A stretch of DNA of 64,000 nucleotides from DASQZK01 sp963732905. Its GTDB lineage: Bacteria > Bacteroidota > Bacteroidia > Bacteroidales > GCA-2748055. Of the stretch, positions 44,676-53,810 are shown one piece after another. Every line of letters starts with the position of its first letter. Position 1 is the first letter of the stretch. The stretch covers positions 496,001-560,000 of the forward strand of contig CAVTBM010000001.1 in assembly GCA_963732905.1 (NCBI GenBank), read 5' to 3'. Made by a program: the position numbers and the translations under genes. Below the pieces are notes generated by a model that was given only the letters and a program-made list of their open reading frames with translations, did not search any database and was not told the origin of the DNA.

Positions 44676-44751
44676 TCGCCTGCAGCTTAATGAAGCATAT
44701 TCATCCGTGATTTCTAAGATGTTAAGCCGGGATGACTTTTTTCCGTTTTTG

Positions 44752-46350
44752 TCAGATGATCTTTTTGTTCACCGGGTCCCATTCGGTCCTGCGCTTTTCG
44801 CGGTACGATATGTTGGCCATCTGACAGGTAACTCCTTCTTCCCATCCGCGGTCAATGTTTGCAGCCGTTGTGCCTCCGTTCCTGATGACGTCGATCCATT
44901 CCCTGATATGAAGATGCGTTACATCAATATTGGTACCGTTGATGTTCGTCGTGGTCAGTCCCCGCGAAGCATAATATTGTTCGGTTGGTGTACTTACTGC
45001 ATCGATGCTTCCTGAATTTGGACTGATGGAGATCATGGGGCCGTTGGTTTCGATCATGCCACTCCTGATCTGTTCCTTATATTTGGTAGAGTCCCGGTCA
45101 GCGATGATTTTCATCGAGTCGCCAAGTTCCATCGAAGCGTCATGACCCATGAAAACACGCCCCCTGTTCCTGCTGTTGGCCAGGTCAGCACTGTATATGA
45201 GGGTCATCAGCTTGTCGGGATATTCAAATACACAATGAAGCACATCGGGAATCTCCCGGTTATCCCTCCAGTAATAAATACCGCCAGAAGCTACCACTGA
45301 AGAGGGAATACCGATATTCAGCAGTTGATTTATCGCGTCATATTCGTGGGTGAACAACTGGCCGATCATGCCCATATCATAGTCGAACCATTTGGTCCAG
45401 TTATAATAGCGGTCAATCGTGAAAGGATGGTAAGGTCTGGAGCCAAGCCATTGCATCCAGTCTATGCTTTCAGGGGATCCCGGTTTTGGATTCCCCTTTG
45501 CATCGAGATGCCGGATCCAGGCTCCGTCGGCGGTATTCCTGTTGGTAGTGGTCTCAACCAGGGTGACAGGGCCAAGGATACCTCTGTTCACAATCTCTTT
45601 CGCCTGCTGGAATACGACATTTTTTGTGATCTGGTGTCCGAGCTGAAAAACGACGCCACTCTCCTTCACTGCCGCAACCACGTCGTACAATTCATCCATG
45701 GTGCGTGTGATGCTTTTCTCACAATACACATGCTTTCCGGCTTTGGCTGCCGCGATGGTTATTTCTGCATGGTGATGGTCGGGCGTGGCAATCATAACGG
45801 CATCGATCTCCGGATCATTCAGCAAATCCTGGTAATGCAGATAGCGTTTTACCGGAAGTTTGACGGCTTTTCCTCCTCCGGGTCTTAGTCTGCTCCGGGC
45901 TGTCTCAAGTCCACGTTCCGCATGAAGATCGAATACGTCGCATATTCCGGTAACGGCTAGGTTTAAATCCGCCTGCTGCATCCAGTCATCCAGTCTGCCC
46001 GATTTCCTGCGTGACTCTATTACCGACGGATGAAGGAATCCAAGTCCGCTGGCCAGATCCTGGGCACGGTTGCCAAAACCGATCATGCCTATCTTAATCA
46101 GATCACCTTTCGATGGTCGGGTCAGTGCTGCCAGATCGGGTGACTTGATGTCGTCCAGGCCCAGTTCCCCGATAACCCGGGTCTTCCTGTGTGAATCATA
46201 ATCTTTTTTCCTCCAGGCTTCAATACCCAGAATACCTAGGACGGGCACTCCCACCAGGGCTTTTAAAAGTGTCCTGCGTTTTACCCCGTGGTTGTTTTCC
46301 TGTTCCTGTGATTCTTCAGGTTTTTGTAAGTTGTCGTTTTCTGTTGCCAT
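44752..46350 (-). CDS. Tat-exported Gfo/Idh/MocA oxidoreductase
   Basis: This 532-residue protein has a twin-arginine signal (HGVKRRTLLKALVGVPVLGILG, Arg25-Arg26), so it is exported folded, presumably with its cofactor. The Rossmann dinucleotide site is KIGMIGFGNRAQDLASG. The EKP-like catalytic segment is GKHVYCEKSITRT, and a sugar-binding C-terminal part follows. Gfo/Idh/MocA members oxidise sugars, inositol or pseudo-sugars with NAD(P). The substrate is unknown. It lies downstream of DoxX (5-bp gap) on the opposite strand from the Nramp-related unit, and the two operons converge across 76 bp. Confidence 0.9.
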   Translation of the reverse strand: MATENDNLQKPEESQEQENNHGVKRRTLLKALVGVPVLGILGIEAWRKKDYDSHRKTRVIGELGLDDIKSPDLAALTRPSKGDLIKIGMIGFGNRAQDLASGLGFLHPSVIESRRKSGRLDDWMQQADLNLAVTGICDVFDLHAERGLETARSRLRPGGGKAVKLPVKRYLHYQDLLNDPEIDAVMIATPDHHHAEITIAAAKAGKHVYCEKSITRTMDELYDVVAAVKESGVVFQLGHQITKNVVFQQAKEIVNRGILGPVTLVETTTNRNTADGAWIRHLDAKGNPKPGSPESIDWMQWLGSRPYHPFTIDRYYNWTKWFDYDMGMIGQLFTHEYDAINQLLNIGIPSSVVASGGIYYWRDNREIPDVLHCVFEYPDKLMTLIYSADLANSRNRGRVFMGHDASMELGDSMKIIADRDSTKYKEQIRSGMIETNGPMISISPNSGSIDAVSTPTEQYYASRGLTTTNINGTNIDVTHLHIREWIDVIRNGGTTAANIDRGWEEGVTCQMANISYREKRRTEWDPVNKKII

Positions 46351-46355
46351 ACTTT

Positions 46356-46856
46356 TTAGTTCTGACTATTTTTCCGATGTCCGAAGCGTGAAATATACAT
46401 ATCCAGTCCCAAAATCCTGCTGGTTGGGAAGACGGCCAGTACACATAATGCAACGGCCTCAATGAGTGTTTTATTGACAATAAGGTAACTGCCTTCCGAA
46501 GGTAATGAGTACGTCATTCCGATAAAGGGAGGGTTATTCAGATAGTAAACCATTACAAGGACAGCAGCGCAAATCGCGGCCCACCGGCTGAATAATCCGA
46601 GTATTAAGCCGGCCCCGATCGCTATCAGCCCCCAGGTGTTCAGAAAATCAACCACATTCAATACACCCTGGTTTGAGATGATCCAGTGCGCAAAACCGGA
46701 AAGGATCCACTTTGATTCGCTTAAAAAGCCCAGTGAAGACCAATCCGGCGTGAAAAGTTTGGCAAGACCCTCATATAGCAGGTGCCAGCCGATGATAAGG
46801 CGTAGTATGAGCAGGAAAGCTAACTGTGAGGTTGAAAATGCTTTATCATCTTTCAT
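46356..46856 (-). CDS. DoxX-family membrane protein
   Basis: The frame opens at 46916, but the Met at 46856 starts a better protein (KDDKAFSTSQLAFLLILRLIIGWHLLYEGLAKL), 166 residues. Four TM helices and the motif GWHLLYEGLAKLFTPDWSSLGFL, with a later LGLILGLFSRWAAICAAV, are typical of DoxX/DoxD proteins, which carry electrons or protect against oxidative stress in the membrane. The next gene, 5 bp later, is a Tat-exported oxidoreductase, so DoxX could serve as its membrane electron link. The function is inferred. Confidence 0.87.
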   Translation of the reverse strand: MKDDKAFSTSQLAFLLILRLIIGWHLLYEGLAKLFTPDWSSLGFLSESKWILSGFAHWIISNQGVLNVVDFLNTWGLIAIGAGLILGLFSRWAAICAAVLVMVYYLNNPPFIGMTYSLPSEGSYLIVNKTLIEAVALCVLAVFPTSRILGLDMYISRFGHRKNSQN

Positions 46857-47130
46857 GGGTTTAATAGTTTGACAGGGTAAGACAAGAAAAGCATAATTAA
46901 TAAAATGGAACGCCATGAAAAGTAGTAAAAATAATGATGAATTGAAAATCTGAGTGGAGCGTGAATTTTATTGGGGCTATATTCACCCGCGCCTGTAACG
47001 GAAATCCTCCCTGGTGAGGATCAGATGACCGTGATATTCATAATTTTTACGGATTTCATCAGGTTATTCCCGGATGAATAATAAAATAATTAGTAATTTC
47101 ACTTTCCGAATATAGCAGGCAATGTCGTTT

Positions 47131-47214
47131 AGATAAGCTCCCTTCGACTTCGCTCAGGGACCACCTTCGGCTGCGCTCAGGGACCACCTTCGGCTGCGCT
47201 CAGGGAACTTATCT
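47131..47214. repeat. Tandem repeat block bounded by 12-bp inverted repeats
   Basis: AGATAAGCTCCC (47131-47142) and GGGAACTTATCT (47203-47214) are inverted with one mismatch. Between them a 23- to 24-bp unit, CACCTTCGGCTGCGCTCAGG with its flank, occurs twice, preceded by a variant CCCTTCGACTTCGCTCAGGG. The unit resembles the CTTCGACTTCGCTCAGGG-type intergenic element seen in many genomes. It sits in the 325-bp gap (46917-47241) between DoxX and the DUF5687 gene. Apart from this block I see nothing there. Confidence 0.85.
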
Positions 47215-47241
47215 AGACTAAATTAATATAGCAGGTATAAT

Positions 47242-48723
47242 ATGAATTTCTATTCCCATATCTGGAAATCTTTTCTCCGTAACGAAAGGTGGCGAAGAAA
47301 TCTTTTAACACGGATCCTTTTCGGCCTGTTAATTCTATATCTTATTGCCGTTTTCCTCATGGTCGGACTTCACCTCGATGAAATTCTGAATAAGGTTGGC
47401 GGGGATCCGGTCTATCAGTTTAATTCTGTCCTGGTCTGGTACCTGGTATTTGATTTCTTTATGCGAAGCCTGCTGCAGCCCCTTCCTTCCCTCGAAATCA
47501 TACCCTACCTGAGATTACCTCTCCGGCGGAGACGGATCATCAGGTTTTTGCTTGTGCGGAGCCTGCTCAATGTCTTTAATCTCATCCCCTTGTTCGTTGT
47601 AATCCCTTTTTCATTCCAAATACTATATTCACTTTATGGTACCGGAAGTGCTTTTATGTACCTGGGGGGATTCCTGCTGTTACTTATTCTGAATAACTAT
47701 CTCGCTGTCTTCACCGGTTTTCTTTCACGTAAATGGGAGATCTTCCTGTTCATACCGGTGATCCTGTTGTCGGTTACTCTCCTGCTCAATCGTACTGGAG
47801 TAAGTATAAATGAATTGTCTGCCGGTTTCGGAAAGCAGATCATCGACGGGAATCCTGTGTTGTTCCTGGTACTGGCGGTAGCTGTGACCCTGATTCTTTC
47901 AGCCACATATCGTTTGCTCAGAAAGAACTTCTATACCGATACTGCCGGGCCTGGAAAACGGATGCGGGGGACCTTCAATTCTTTTGGTCTGAACCGGTTT
48001 TTAAACCTTGGCGAGACAGGGAGCTACCTTTCTCTGGAGATCAGTCTTTTAACCCGGAACAAACGACCGAGGCAGGGGCTGATCATGGTGCCTTTTTTTT
48101 TGATTTATTTTGGGATATTTATCTCCAAAGATGCGAATTTCAGGAATCCGTTCATTCTATTGATATTCATGACCATGTTGATCGGTATCGGTGCCTCGAT
48201 GTACGGCCAGTTCATGTTCAGTTGGGAGAGTTCATATTTCGACGCGATCATGGCAAGGAAAAACAACTTTCTGAAATATGTAAAGGCTAAATACTATATT
48301 TTATGCGGCCTTTCAGTGATAGTTTTTATACCGGTGTCTGTCTATTTCTTTTTTACCCGGCTGGTTGACCTTTTTTTATTGACTTCTTTTCTGATGTTCA
48401 TTATGGGGGTGAATAGTTTTATTATCATGTATTTCGGAACCTTTAATGACGGCCGCCTGGATCTTGCCAAAGGCCGGTTTTTCAATTACCAGGGAATAAA
48501 CGGAAGCCAGTTTATCCTGACTTTCGTGTTTACGTTGCTGCCCGTCGCTATCTATAAGTTATTCCAGTACCTTATAAATGACGTGGCCGGTGAACTGGCC
48601 GTTGCCATTCCTGGTATTCTCTTTATCATTTTCCATAACTGGTGGATAAAACAAATTGTGGTTGAACAATTTCAAAAACGAAAATACCGAAACCTGGAAG
48701 GGTACCGCAAACTTACATTTTAA
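47242..48723 (+). CDS. DUF5687 membrane protein, likely ABC permease
   Basis: This 493-residue protein has about twelve TM helices and the DUF5687 start (FYSHIWKSFLRNERWRRNLLTRILFG), followed by LPSLEIIPYLRLPLRRRRIIRFLLVRS. In Bacteroidota, DUF5687 proteins pair with an ABC ATPase gene and are regarded as exporter permeases. The ATPase gene is 12 bp downstream, so the two form one transporter. The substrate is unknown. Confidence 0.88.
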   Translation: MNFYSHIWKSFLRNERWRRNLLTRILFGLLILYLIAVFLMVGLHLDEILNKVGGDPVYQFNSVLVWYLVFDFFMRSLLQPLPSLEIIPYLRLPLRRRRIIRFLLVRSLLNVFNLIPLFVVIPFSFQILYSLYGTGSAFMYLGGFLLLLILNNYLAVFTGFLSRKWEIFLFIPVILLSVTLLLNRTGVSINELSAGFGKQIIDGNPVLFLVLAVAVTLILSATYRLLRKNFYTDTAGPGKRMRGTFNSFGLNRFLNLGETGSYLSLEISLLTRNKRPRQGLIMVPFFLIYFGIFISKDANFRNPFILLIFMTMLIGIGASMYGQFMFSWESSYFDAIMARKNNFLKYVKAKYYILCGLSVIVFIPVSVYFFFTRLVDLFLLTSFLMFIMGVNSFIIMYFGTFNDGRLDLAKGRFFNYQGINGSQFILTFVFTLLPVAIYKLFQYLINDVAGELAVAIPGILFIIFHNWWIKQIVVEQFQKRKYRNLEGYRKLTF

Positions 48724-48735
48724 AAATTCCATATC

Positions 48736-49434
48736 ATGATTTTCATTGACAACCTTGAAAAATACTATAACCACCACCTTGTATTAAAAATACACGAACT
48801 GAAGATCCTACCCGGAGATATTTTTGGTCTGGTAGGGAATAACGGTGCCGGGAAAACGACCCTGCTCCGGCTTATGCTCGACCTTATCAGGGCGAACCAG
48901 GGCATGGTCTATTCAGGCGATTACAGTGTCAGCAGTTCCGAAGGCTGGAAGGATTATACTTCATCCTATCTCGATGAAGGATTCCTCATCGATTTCCTGA
49001 CGCCGGAGGAGTATTTTTATTTTATCGGGGATACATATGGCTTGTCAAAGACAGATACCGACGCCAGGTTAACGGAGTATAAGCCATTTTTTAAAGACGA
49101 AATACTGGGTCAGCGGAAAAAGTTTATCCGTGATTTTTCGAAAGGTAACAAACAGAAGATCGGAATCGCATCATCTCTGATCACCAATCCGCAGGTGCTG
49201 ATTCTCGACGAGCCTTTTAATCACCTCGATCCGACATCACAAATTGTGCTGAAACGCCTGCTTCAGGAATACAACAAACGTACCAACGCAACCATGGTCA
49301 TCAGCAGTCATGACCTGAACCACATCACCGAAATATGCAACAGGGTCGTCCTGATAGAAAAGGGGTATATCATCCGGGACTTGCTAAATGACGGGAATGC
49401 ATTGGCTGAGCTTGAGAATTATTTTTCGGTTTAG
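48736..49434 (+). CDS. ABC transporter ATP-binding protein (DUF5687 partner)
   Basis: This 232-residue ATPase has Walker A GNNGAGKTTLL, a signature-like DFSKGNKQKIGIASSL (the LSGGQ position), Walker B VLILDEPFNHLDP and the H-loop ISSHDLNHI. The signature is degenerate (SKGNK for SGGQ), as is common in ABC-2-type exporters. It follows the permease by 12 bp. There is no periplasmic binding protein, so export rather than import is expected. Confidence 0.93.
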   Translation: MIFIDNLEKYYNHHLVLKIHELKILPGDIFGLVGNNGAGKTTLLRLMLDLIRANQGMVYSGDYSVSSSEGWKDYTSSYLDEGFLIDFLTPEEYFYFIGDTYGLSKTDTDARLTEYKPFFKDEILGQRKKFIRDFSKGNKQKIGIASSLITNPQVLILDEPFNHLDPTSQIVLKRLLQEYNKRTNATMVISSHDLNHITEICNRVVLIEKGYIIRDLLNDGNALAELENYFSV

Positions 49435-49700
49435 TTTTTTATGCGGCCATGCAGGATGCCTGTGAGAACATATCCCGGGACCTATTCGTTGCTTTATACA
49501 ATTTTCGGAAAACAGATGATCGTTGAGTAAAATACATTCGGTATTAAATCTGAAATCGATCCGGAAACTTATTTTGCCGTAATTTATTTCACTAAATGCT
49601 TGCAATGGAGTGCGCTTCATTTATAAATTTATACTTTGTTAAATAGTAGTTTAGTGGCTCATCGGATCGATCTGACACCGTATTTTTAAATTCTGCCGAC

Positions 49701-50390
49701 ATGGACCTGTATGGACAACAAAGCAAAAGCATTCCACAGAAGATCATCGTTCACGTTTTAGAGATAGCACTGTTGTGGCTGGCCTGGTGGATTCTCTTCG
49801 GAAAGGGAGGGGCATGGTGTGAACAGCACCTGCATATTCACAACGCAACCGGCGGTTATGAGAGGCGGATGATTATTTTCTTCTTTACCATTATTATCTT
49901 CTTCCGGCTCGCTTATATGATGATCTTCCTGTTGAAGCGTAAAATGCCCTGGGAAGAAAGCATCAGTGTTCCGTTTGCCTTCGCCCTGTATTATATCGGC
50001 TTTCCATTGTTTGTCCTTCCGGAATCGGTACCTATAGACGTATTGGACTATTTTGCCGTGGCATTGTTTATTTTCGGATGTATTTTGAATAGTGCCGGAG
50101 AGATACTGCGGGCAAGATGGAAAAAGGATCCGCATAATAAAGGCAGGCTATATACCGGTGGCCTGTTTAAATATGCACGGCATATCAATTATTTTGGTGA
50201 TATATTATGGGTATCTGCGTTTGCCCTGTTAACCCGCAACTGGTATTCGGTAAGCATCCCTGTCTTCCTGTTCTGTTTCTTCGCATTTTATAACGCACCA
50301 AAACTGGATGAATACCTGGAAACTAACTATGGTAGGGACTTTGAAATGTATGCCCGAAAGACGAAGATGCTCATCCCGTTTGTCTTCTAA
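49701..50390 (+). CDS. ICMT/DUF1295-like membrane methyltransferase or reductase
   Basis: This 229-residue protein has about six TM helices. The C-terminal part contains RLYTGGLFKYARHINYFGDILWVSAFALL, followed by YNAPKLDEYLETNYGRDFEMYARKTKMLIPFVF. That matches the ICMT/DUF1295 pattern (G-x-Y-x-x-x-R-H-P-x-Y-x-G, then R-f-g-x-x-Y-x-x-Y-x-x-x-V). The family includes isoprenylcysteine methyltransferases and steroid 5-alpha-reductase-like enzymes. The usual RHP is RHI here. The actual substrate is unknown. Confidence 0.8.
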   Translation: MDLYGQQSKSIPQKIIVHVLEIALLWLAWWILFGKGGAWCEQHLHIHNATGGYERRMIIFFFTIIIFFRLAYMMIFLLKRKMPWEESISVPFAFALYYIGFPLFVLPESVPIDVLDYFAVALFIFGCILNSAGEILRARWKKDPHNKGRLYTGGLFKYARHINYFGDILWVSAFALLTRNWYSVSIPVFLFCFFAFYNAPKLDEYLETNYGRDFEMYARKTKMLIPFVF

Positions 50391-50659
50391 AATGCAGCAT
50401 TAACGTTCTTTTTTGGGTAAACTGCCATTAATTCATGAGGTCTGTCGCTAATGAATATCAGGTCTCAGGTTTTATTTTATTCAACTTATAATAATTTTAA
50501 TTTCATAAGCATAATGGAACCACACATGATTGATTTTTGCAAGGTTCCGTTTATATAGTCATCCACCATGTAGGTTTTCTCTCGCCTCATCTTTGAAAAA
50601 TAGATATTCAAAATGTTGGGAATTCTTTTATTTTTATTAATTTAAGTGTTTATTATAAA

Positions 50660-51811
50660 ATGGTGAACCACATAGCATTTCTGAATCAGGAAGGGGTTGA
50701 TAAACTTTTTGAAAATGCTCTTGAAAACATCGTTATCCTTGATGCACAAGGTGTCATTATTAGTTTCAATCAATCACGAGGTTTAGGTTACAACAATACC
50801 GCAGACCTTATAGGAAAGAATATATTTTCTCTTATTGATCCCCTTTATCATAAAACCTTGATTTCTGTATTAAGCTCAAAACGGAAAGCCGTGCAAAATA
50901 ATTATGTTTATGAAGTGGCATTTAAGCAGGCGGGAGGAAGAAGGATCTGGTATGAACTGAGAGCGGTTCCTTTCGTGGGTGAGGGAGGAAAAAAGAATTT
51001 TTTGCTCTTTGCACGGAATATTTCGAAAAGAGTACGCCTTGAAAACCGCCTGAAAAAGATAAATCTTCACCTGGAGGAAACCATTCAGCAGAAGACGATG
51101 GCACTTCAGGAAGCTGTATTTGATCTTGAGAGCTTTAGCTTCTCAGTTTCACACGATCTTAAGGCTCCACTGAGAGCTATAAAAGGTTATAGCATGATTT
51201 TAGCTGAAGAGATACCAGATGATACGGATGATGAAATTCTGGATGCTGTGCAGAGCCTTAAGAGAAATGTTGATAAAATGGAAAAATTAATTGGGGATAT
51301 ATTGAATTTTTCAAGGATAGGCCGGACTACGACTATTGTGAAGCCGGTAGACTTTAAAAAAATATTTGCGGATAAATATAAGGAACTATTGAGCATAGAA
51401 CCTCCCAGAACGATCGACTTTCAGATTGCTGAAAAAATACCCCACATACTTTTTGACGCCCCGATGGCACAACTTCTTGCTCAGAATTTGCTTTCCAATG
51501 CAATAAAATATACTTCTAAGAAGGAATTTGCCAAAATCAGGGTCGGTTTTCAAGATCACGGAAAAACCGTTGATATCTTTGTGAGAGACAACGGTGCTGG
51601 CTTTGATGAAAAATTTAAGGATAAACTCTTCGCTGTATTTCAAAGGTTGCACAGTGAAAAAGAATTTCCCGGTACAGGTGTTGGCCTGGCCATCGTAAAA
51701 CGGATTATGAAAAAGAATGGTGGTGAGATACGAGGTGAAGGAAGAGTAAATGAAGGAGCAACATTTTATATTTCACTTCCCAAAAAATCAGTGTATTATG
51801 AAAAAAGTTGA
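50660..51811 (+). CDS. Soluble PAS-domain histidine kinase
   Basis: This 383-residue protein has a PAS domain (~15-125; GVIISFNQSRGLGYNNTADLIGKNIFSLIDP and FVGEGGKKNFLLFARNIS), a coiled-coil linker (~125-155), HisKA with His165 in VSHDLKAPLRA and HATPase_c (NLLSNAIKYTS, VRDNGAGFD, GTGVGLAIVKRI). There is no TM helix, so it is a cytosolic sensor, possibly for redox or a cofactor in PAS. The HisKA sequence SFSFSVSHDLKAPLRAI is of the phytochrome-like type. Its stop overlaps the next response regulator by 14 bp, so the two are coupled. Confidence 0.93.
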   Translation: MVNHIAFLNQEGVDKLFENALENIVILDAQGVIISFNQSRGLGYNNTADLIGKNIFSLIDPLYHKTLISVLSSKRKAVQNNYVYEVAFKQAGGRRIWYELRAVPFVGEGGKKNFLLFARNISKRVRLENRLKKINLHLEETIQQKTMALQEAVFDLESFSFSVSHDLKAPLRAIKGYSMILAEEIPDDTDDEILDAVQSLKRNVDKMEKLIGDILNFSRIGRTTTIVKPVDFKKIFADKYKELLSIEPPRTIDFQIAEKIPHILFDAPMAQLLAQNLLSNAIKYTSKKEFAKIRVGFQDHGKTVDIFVRDNGAGFDEKFKDKLFAVFQRLHSEKEFPGTGVGLAIVKRIMKKNGGEIRGEGRVNEGATFYISLPKKSVYYEKS

Positions 51812-52238
51812 AGATGTTGAAATTTTATTTGTTGAAGATAGTATTGATGATGCAAAATTAGCAATACGGGAACTAATGAAAAGCAATATTGCAAACACAA
51901 TCCTGCATGTTGATGACGGCCAGGCTGCTCTTGACTATATTTTTTGTCAGGGTGAGTATTCTTACAGAAAAATTGAAAATACTCCGAGGTTGATTTTGCT
52001 GGACCTGCATCTTCCAAAAAAAGATGGATTCGAAGTATTGGAAGCTATCCGGAATGATGAAAGAGTATCAAAAATCCCTATCGTGCTTTTGACTTCCTCT
52101 CAAGAAGAAGAAGATATTTCCAAGGGGTACAACATGGGGGTAAACAGCTATATTATCAAACCTATGGATTTTGAAAAATTTGCCAAATCTGTCATTGAGA
52201 TTGGATACTACTGGTTAGTACTTAACGCAGTCAAATAA
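51798..52238 (+). CDS. Rcp1-like single-domain response regulator
   Basis: The frame opens at 51750, but the ATG at 51798 starts the receiver domain properly (KKVEDVEILFVEDS), giving 146 residues. The acidic pocket is Glu13-Asp14, the phospho-acceptor Asp69 lies in LLDLHLP, Thr99 in LLTSS and Lys121 in IIKPMD. The extended loop and the IGYYWL C-terminus resemble Rcp1 regulators that pair with phytochrome-type kinases. It overlaps the upstream PAS kinase by 14 bp and probably receives phosphate from its His165. It has no output domain. Confidence 0.9.
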   Translation: MKKVEDVEILFVEDSIDDAKLAIRELMKSNIANTILHVDDGQAALDYIFCQGEYSYRKIENTPRLILLDLHLPKKDGFEVLEAIRNDERVSKIPIVLLTSSQEEEDISKGYNMGVNSYIIKPMDFEKFAKSVIEIGYYWLVLNAVK

Positions 52239-52244
52239 ACTTAA

Positions 52245-53810
52245 ATGGCAATGAATGTCAATATTCTTTTGATTGAGGATAGTGCAGAGGATTTAAAAAT
52301 TGTTGATTTTCATCTTAGAAAGCTGCCTTTTCCTTACCATCGTATATGGGCTACCAATAAAGCTGAATTTATAGCATCCCTTGGCAGTTCTCCAGATATC
52401 ATCGTTTCAGATTTCAGTCTGCCCGATACTGATGGTTTTGAGATACTTGAACTTGTAAAGAAAGACAAACCTGAAATTCCGGTCATTATAGTGTCCGGCA
52501 CAATTGGAGAGGTGAAGGCGGTGAATTTAATGGTAAACGGGGCGAAGGATTATATTCTGAAAGACAGGCTAAAAAGACTCGTCCCTGCTATCGAGAGGGA
52601 ATTGAAAGAAGCCGAGTTAAGGAAAGAAAAATCCAGGACGGAAAATGCTCTGTATGCTGCAAGAGAGAAAGCCGAAGAAAGTGACAGGTTGAAAACTGCA
52701 TTTCTTGCCAATATCAGTCATGAGATCCGGACTCCACTGAACGGGATCATGGGATTTTCAGGATTACTGTCGCCAAATCTCCTTCCCGAGGTACAGAAAG
52801 AATATATCGAAATTATTATCCAGTCAGGTGATCAGCTTTTAAAGATTATGAATGATGTCCTCGACATGTCAAGAATTGAAACGCAGGACCTTATTCTCGA
52901 AAAATCCAGATTTGACCTGGGACAATTCATATCTGATATTTATATTGAATATTCCACACGCTATCGTCTGAAAAAACCTAAAATCCGGTTTGTCAATTCT
53001 ACAGAGGGTGATTTGGCTGATATAAAGATTGTTACTGATAAAGATAAGCTCAAACAAATACTATCCAATATTCTGGAGAATGCATTTAAATTTACCTCCA
53101 GGGGAGAAATTACCATGGCATGTAATCTGAAGGAAAACGAAATTGGATTTTGTGTAAAGGATACAGGCATAGGAATTCCGCAGGATGCTCATGAGATCAT
53201 TTTTGAGCATTTCAGACAGGCTGATTCGGGGATAAGCCAACTATACGGGGGTACAGGACTTGGCCTGGCTATTTGCAAGACACTGGTTGAACTCATGGGG
53301 GGTAAAATTTATGTGAAGAGTCAGCCCCGTCATGGCTCGGAGTTTACCTTTACCATACCAGTTGAATCTCTGACTTTCACTGAAAAGAAGGAAAGTGTAA
53401 GTGAGGACGTTGAAAACTGTGATTTTAAAGGAGCCAAAATATTGATTGCCGAGGATGATGAGATTAATTTTTTCCTTCTTGAGGAATATCTTAGTGGTGC
53501 AAACTGTCAACTCTTTCATGCTTCCGATGGATCTGAGGTTGGTAAACTTCTTAGCCTGAATAAGGGTATTGAGCTCATCCTTATGGATATCAAGATGCCA
53601 TATGTTAACGGAATTGAGGCTTTAAAGCAGTTGCGGGAAAAGAAAATCAATACGCCGGTTATTGCACAAACTGCATACAGATTTGATTATAATAAAGATC
53701 AGCTCTTGTCAATGGGTTTTAATGACTTCATCTCCAAACCGATAGACAGGAAGGACCTTTTGAAAATCATGTGTAAATTCCTGGAGAAACCTGAAATGAT
53801 TAGAACGTGA
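52245..53810 (+). CDS. Hybrid histidine kinase with receiver domains at both ends
   Basis: This 521-residue protein is built as REC (1-120, Asp56 in IVSDFSLP), coiled coil, HisKA with His159 in ISHEIRTPLNG, HATPase_c (NILENAFKF, DTGIGIP, GTGLGLAICK) and a second REC (~397-515, Asp448 in LMDIKMP). It lacks TM helices and so is cytosolic. It starts 6 bp after the Rcp1-like regulator, so all three genes are an operon and a phosphorelay is likely. The N-terminal REC could sense the first kinase or regulator, and the C-terminal REC receives phosphate from His159. The output is unknown. Confidence 0.93.
   Translation: MAMNVNILLIEDSAEDLKIVDFHLRKLPFPYHRIWATNKAEFIASLGSSPDIIVSDFSLPDTDGFEILELVKKDKPEIPVIIVSGTIGEVKAVNLMVNGAKDYILKDRLKRLVPAIERELKEAELRKEKSRTENALYAAREKAEESDRLKTAFLANISHEIRTPLNGIMGFSGLLSPNLLPEVQKEYIEIIIQSGDQLLKIMNDVLDMSRIETQDLILEKSRFDLGQFISDIYIEYSTRYRLKKPKIRFVNSTEGDLADIKIVTDKDKLKQILSNILENAFKFTSRGEITMACNLKENEIGFCVKDTGIGIPQDAHEIIFEHFRQADSGISQLYGGTGLGLAICKTLVELMGGKIYVKSQPRHGSEFTFTIPVESLTFTEKKESVSEDVENCDFKGAKILIAEDDEINFFLLEEYLSGANCQLFHASDGSEVGKLLSLNKGIELILMDIKMPYVNGIEALKQLREKKINTPVIAQTAYRFDYNKDQLLSMGFNDFISKPIDRKDLLKIMCKFLEKPEMIRT

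Noticed and set aside
44676..44751. A terminator between the converging DHDPS-like and Gfo/Idh genes
   Set aside because: I looked for a hairpin and T tract in the 76-bp gap and found none strong enough to list.
47131..47214. A possible CRISPR array
   Set aside because: There are only about three units with almost no spacers, bounded by inverted ends. No cas gene is nearby.
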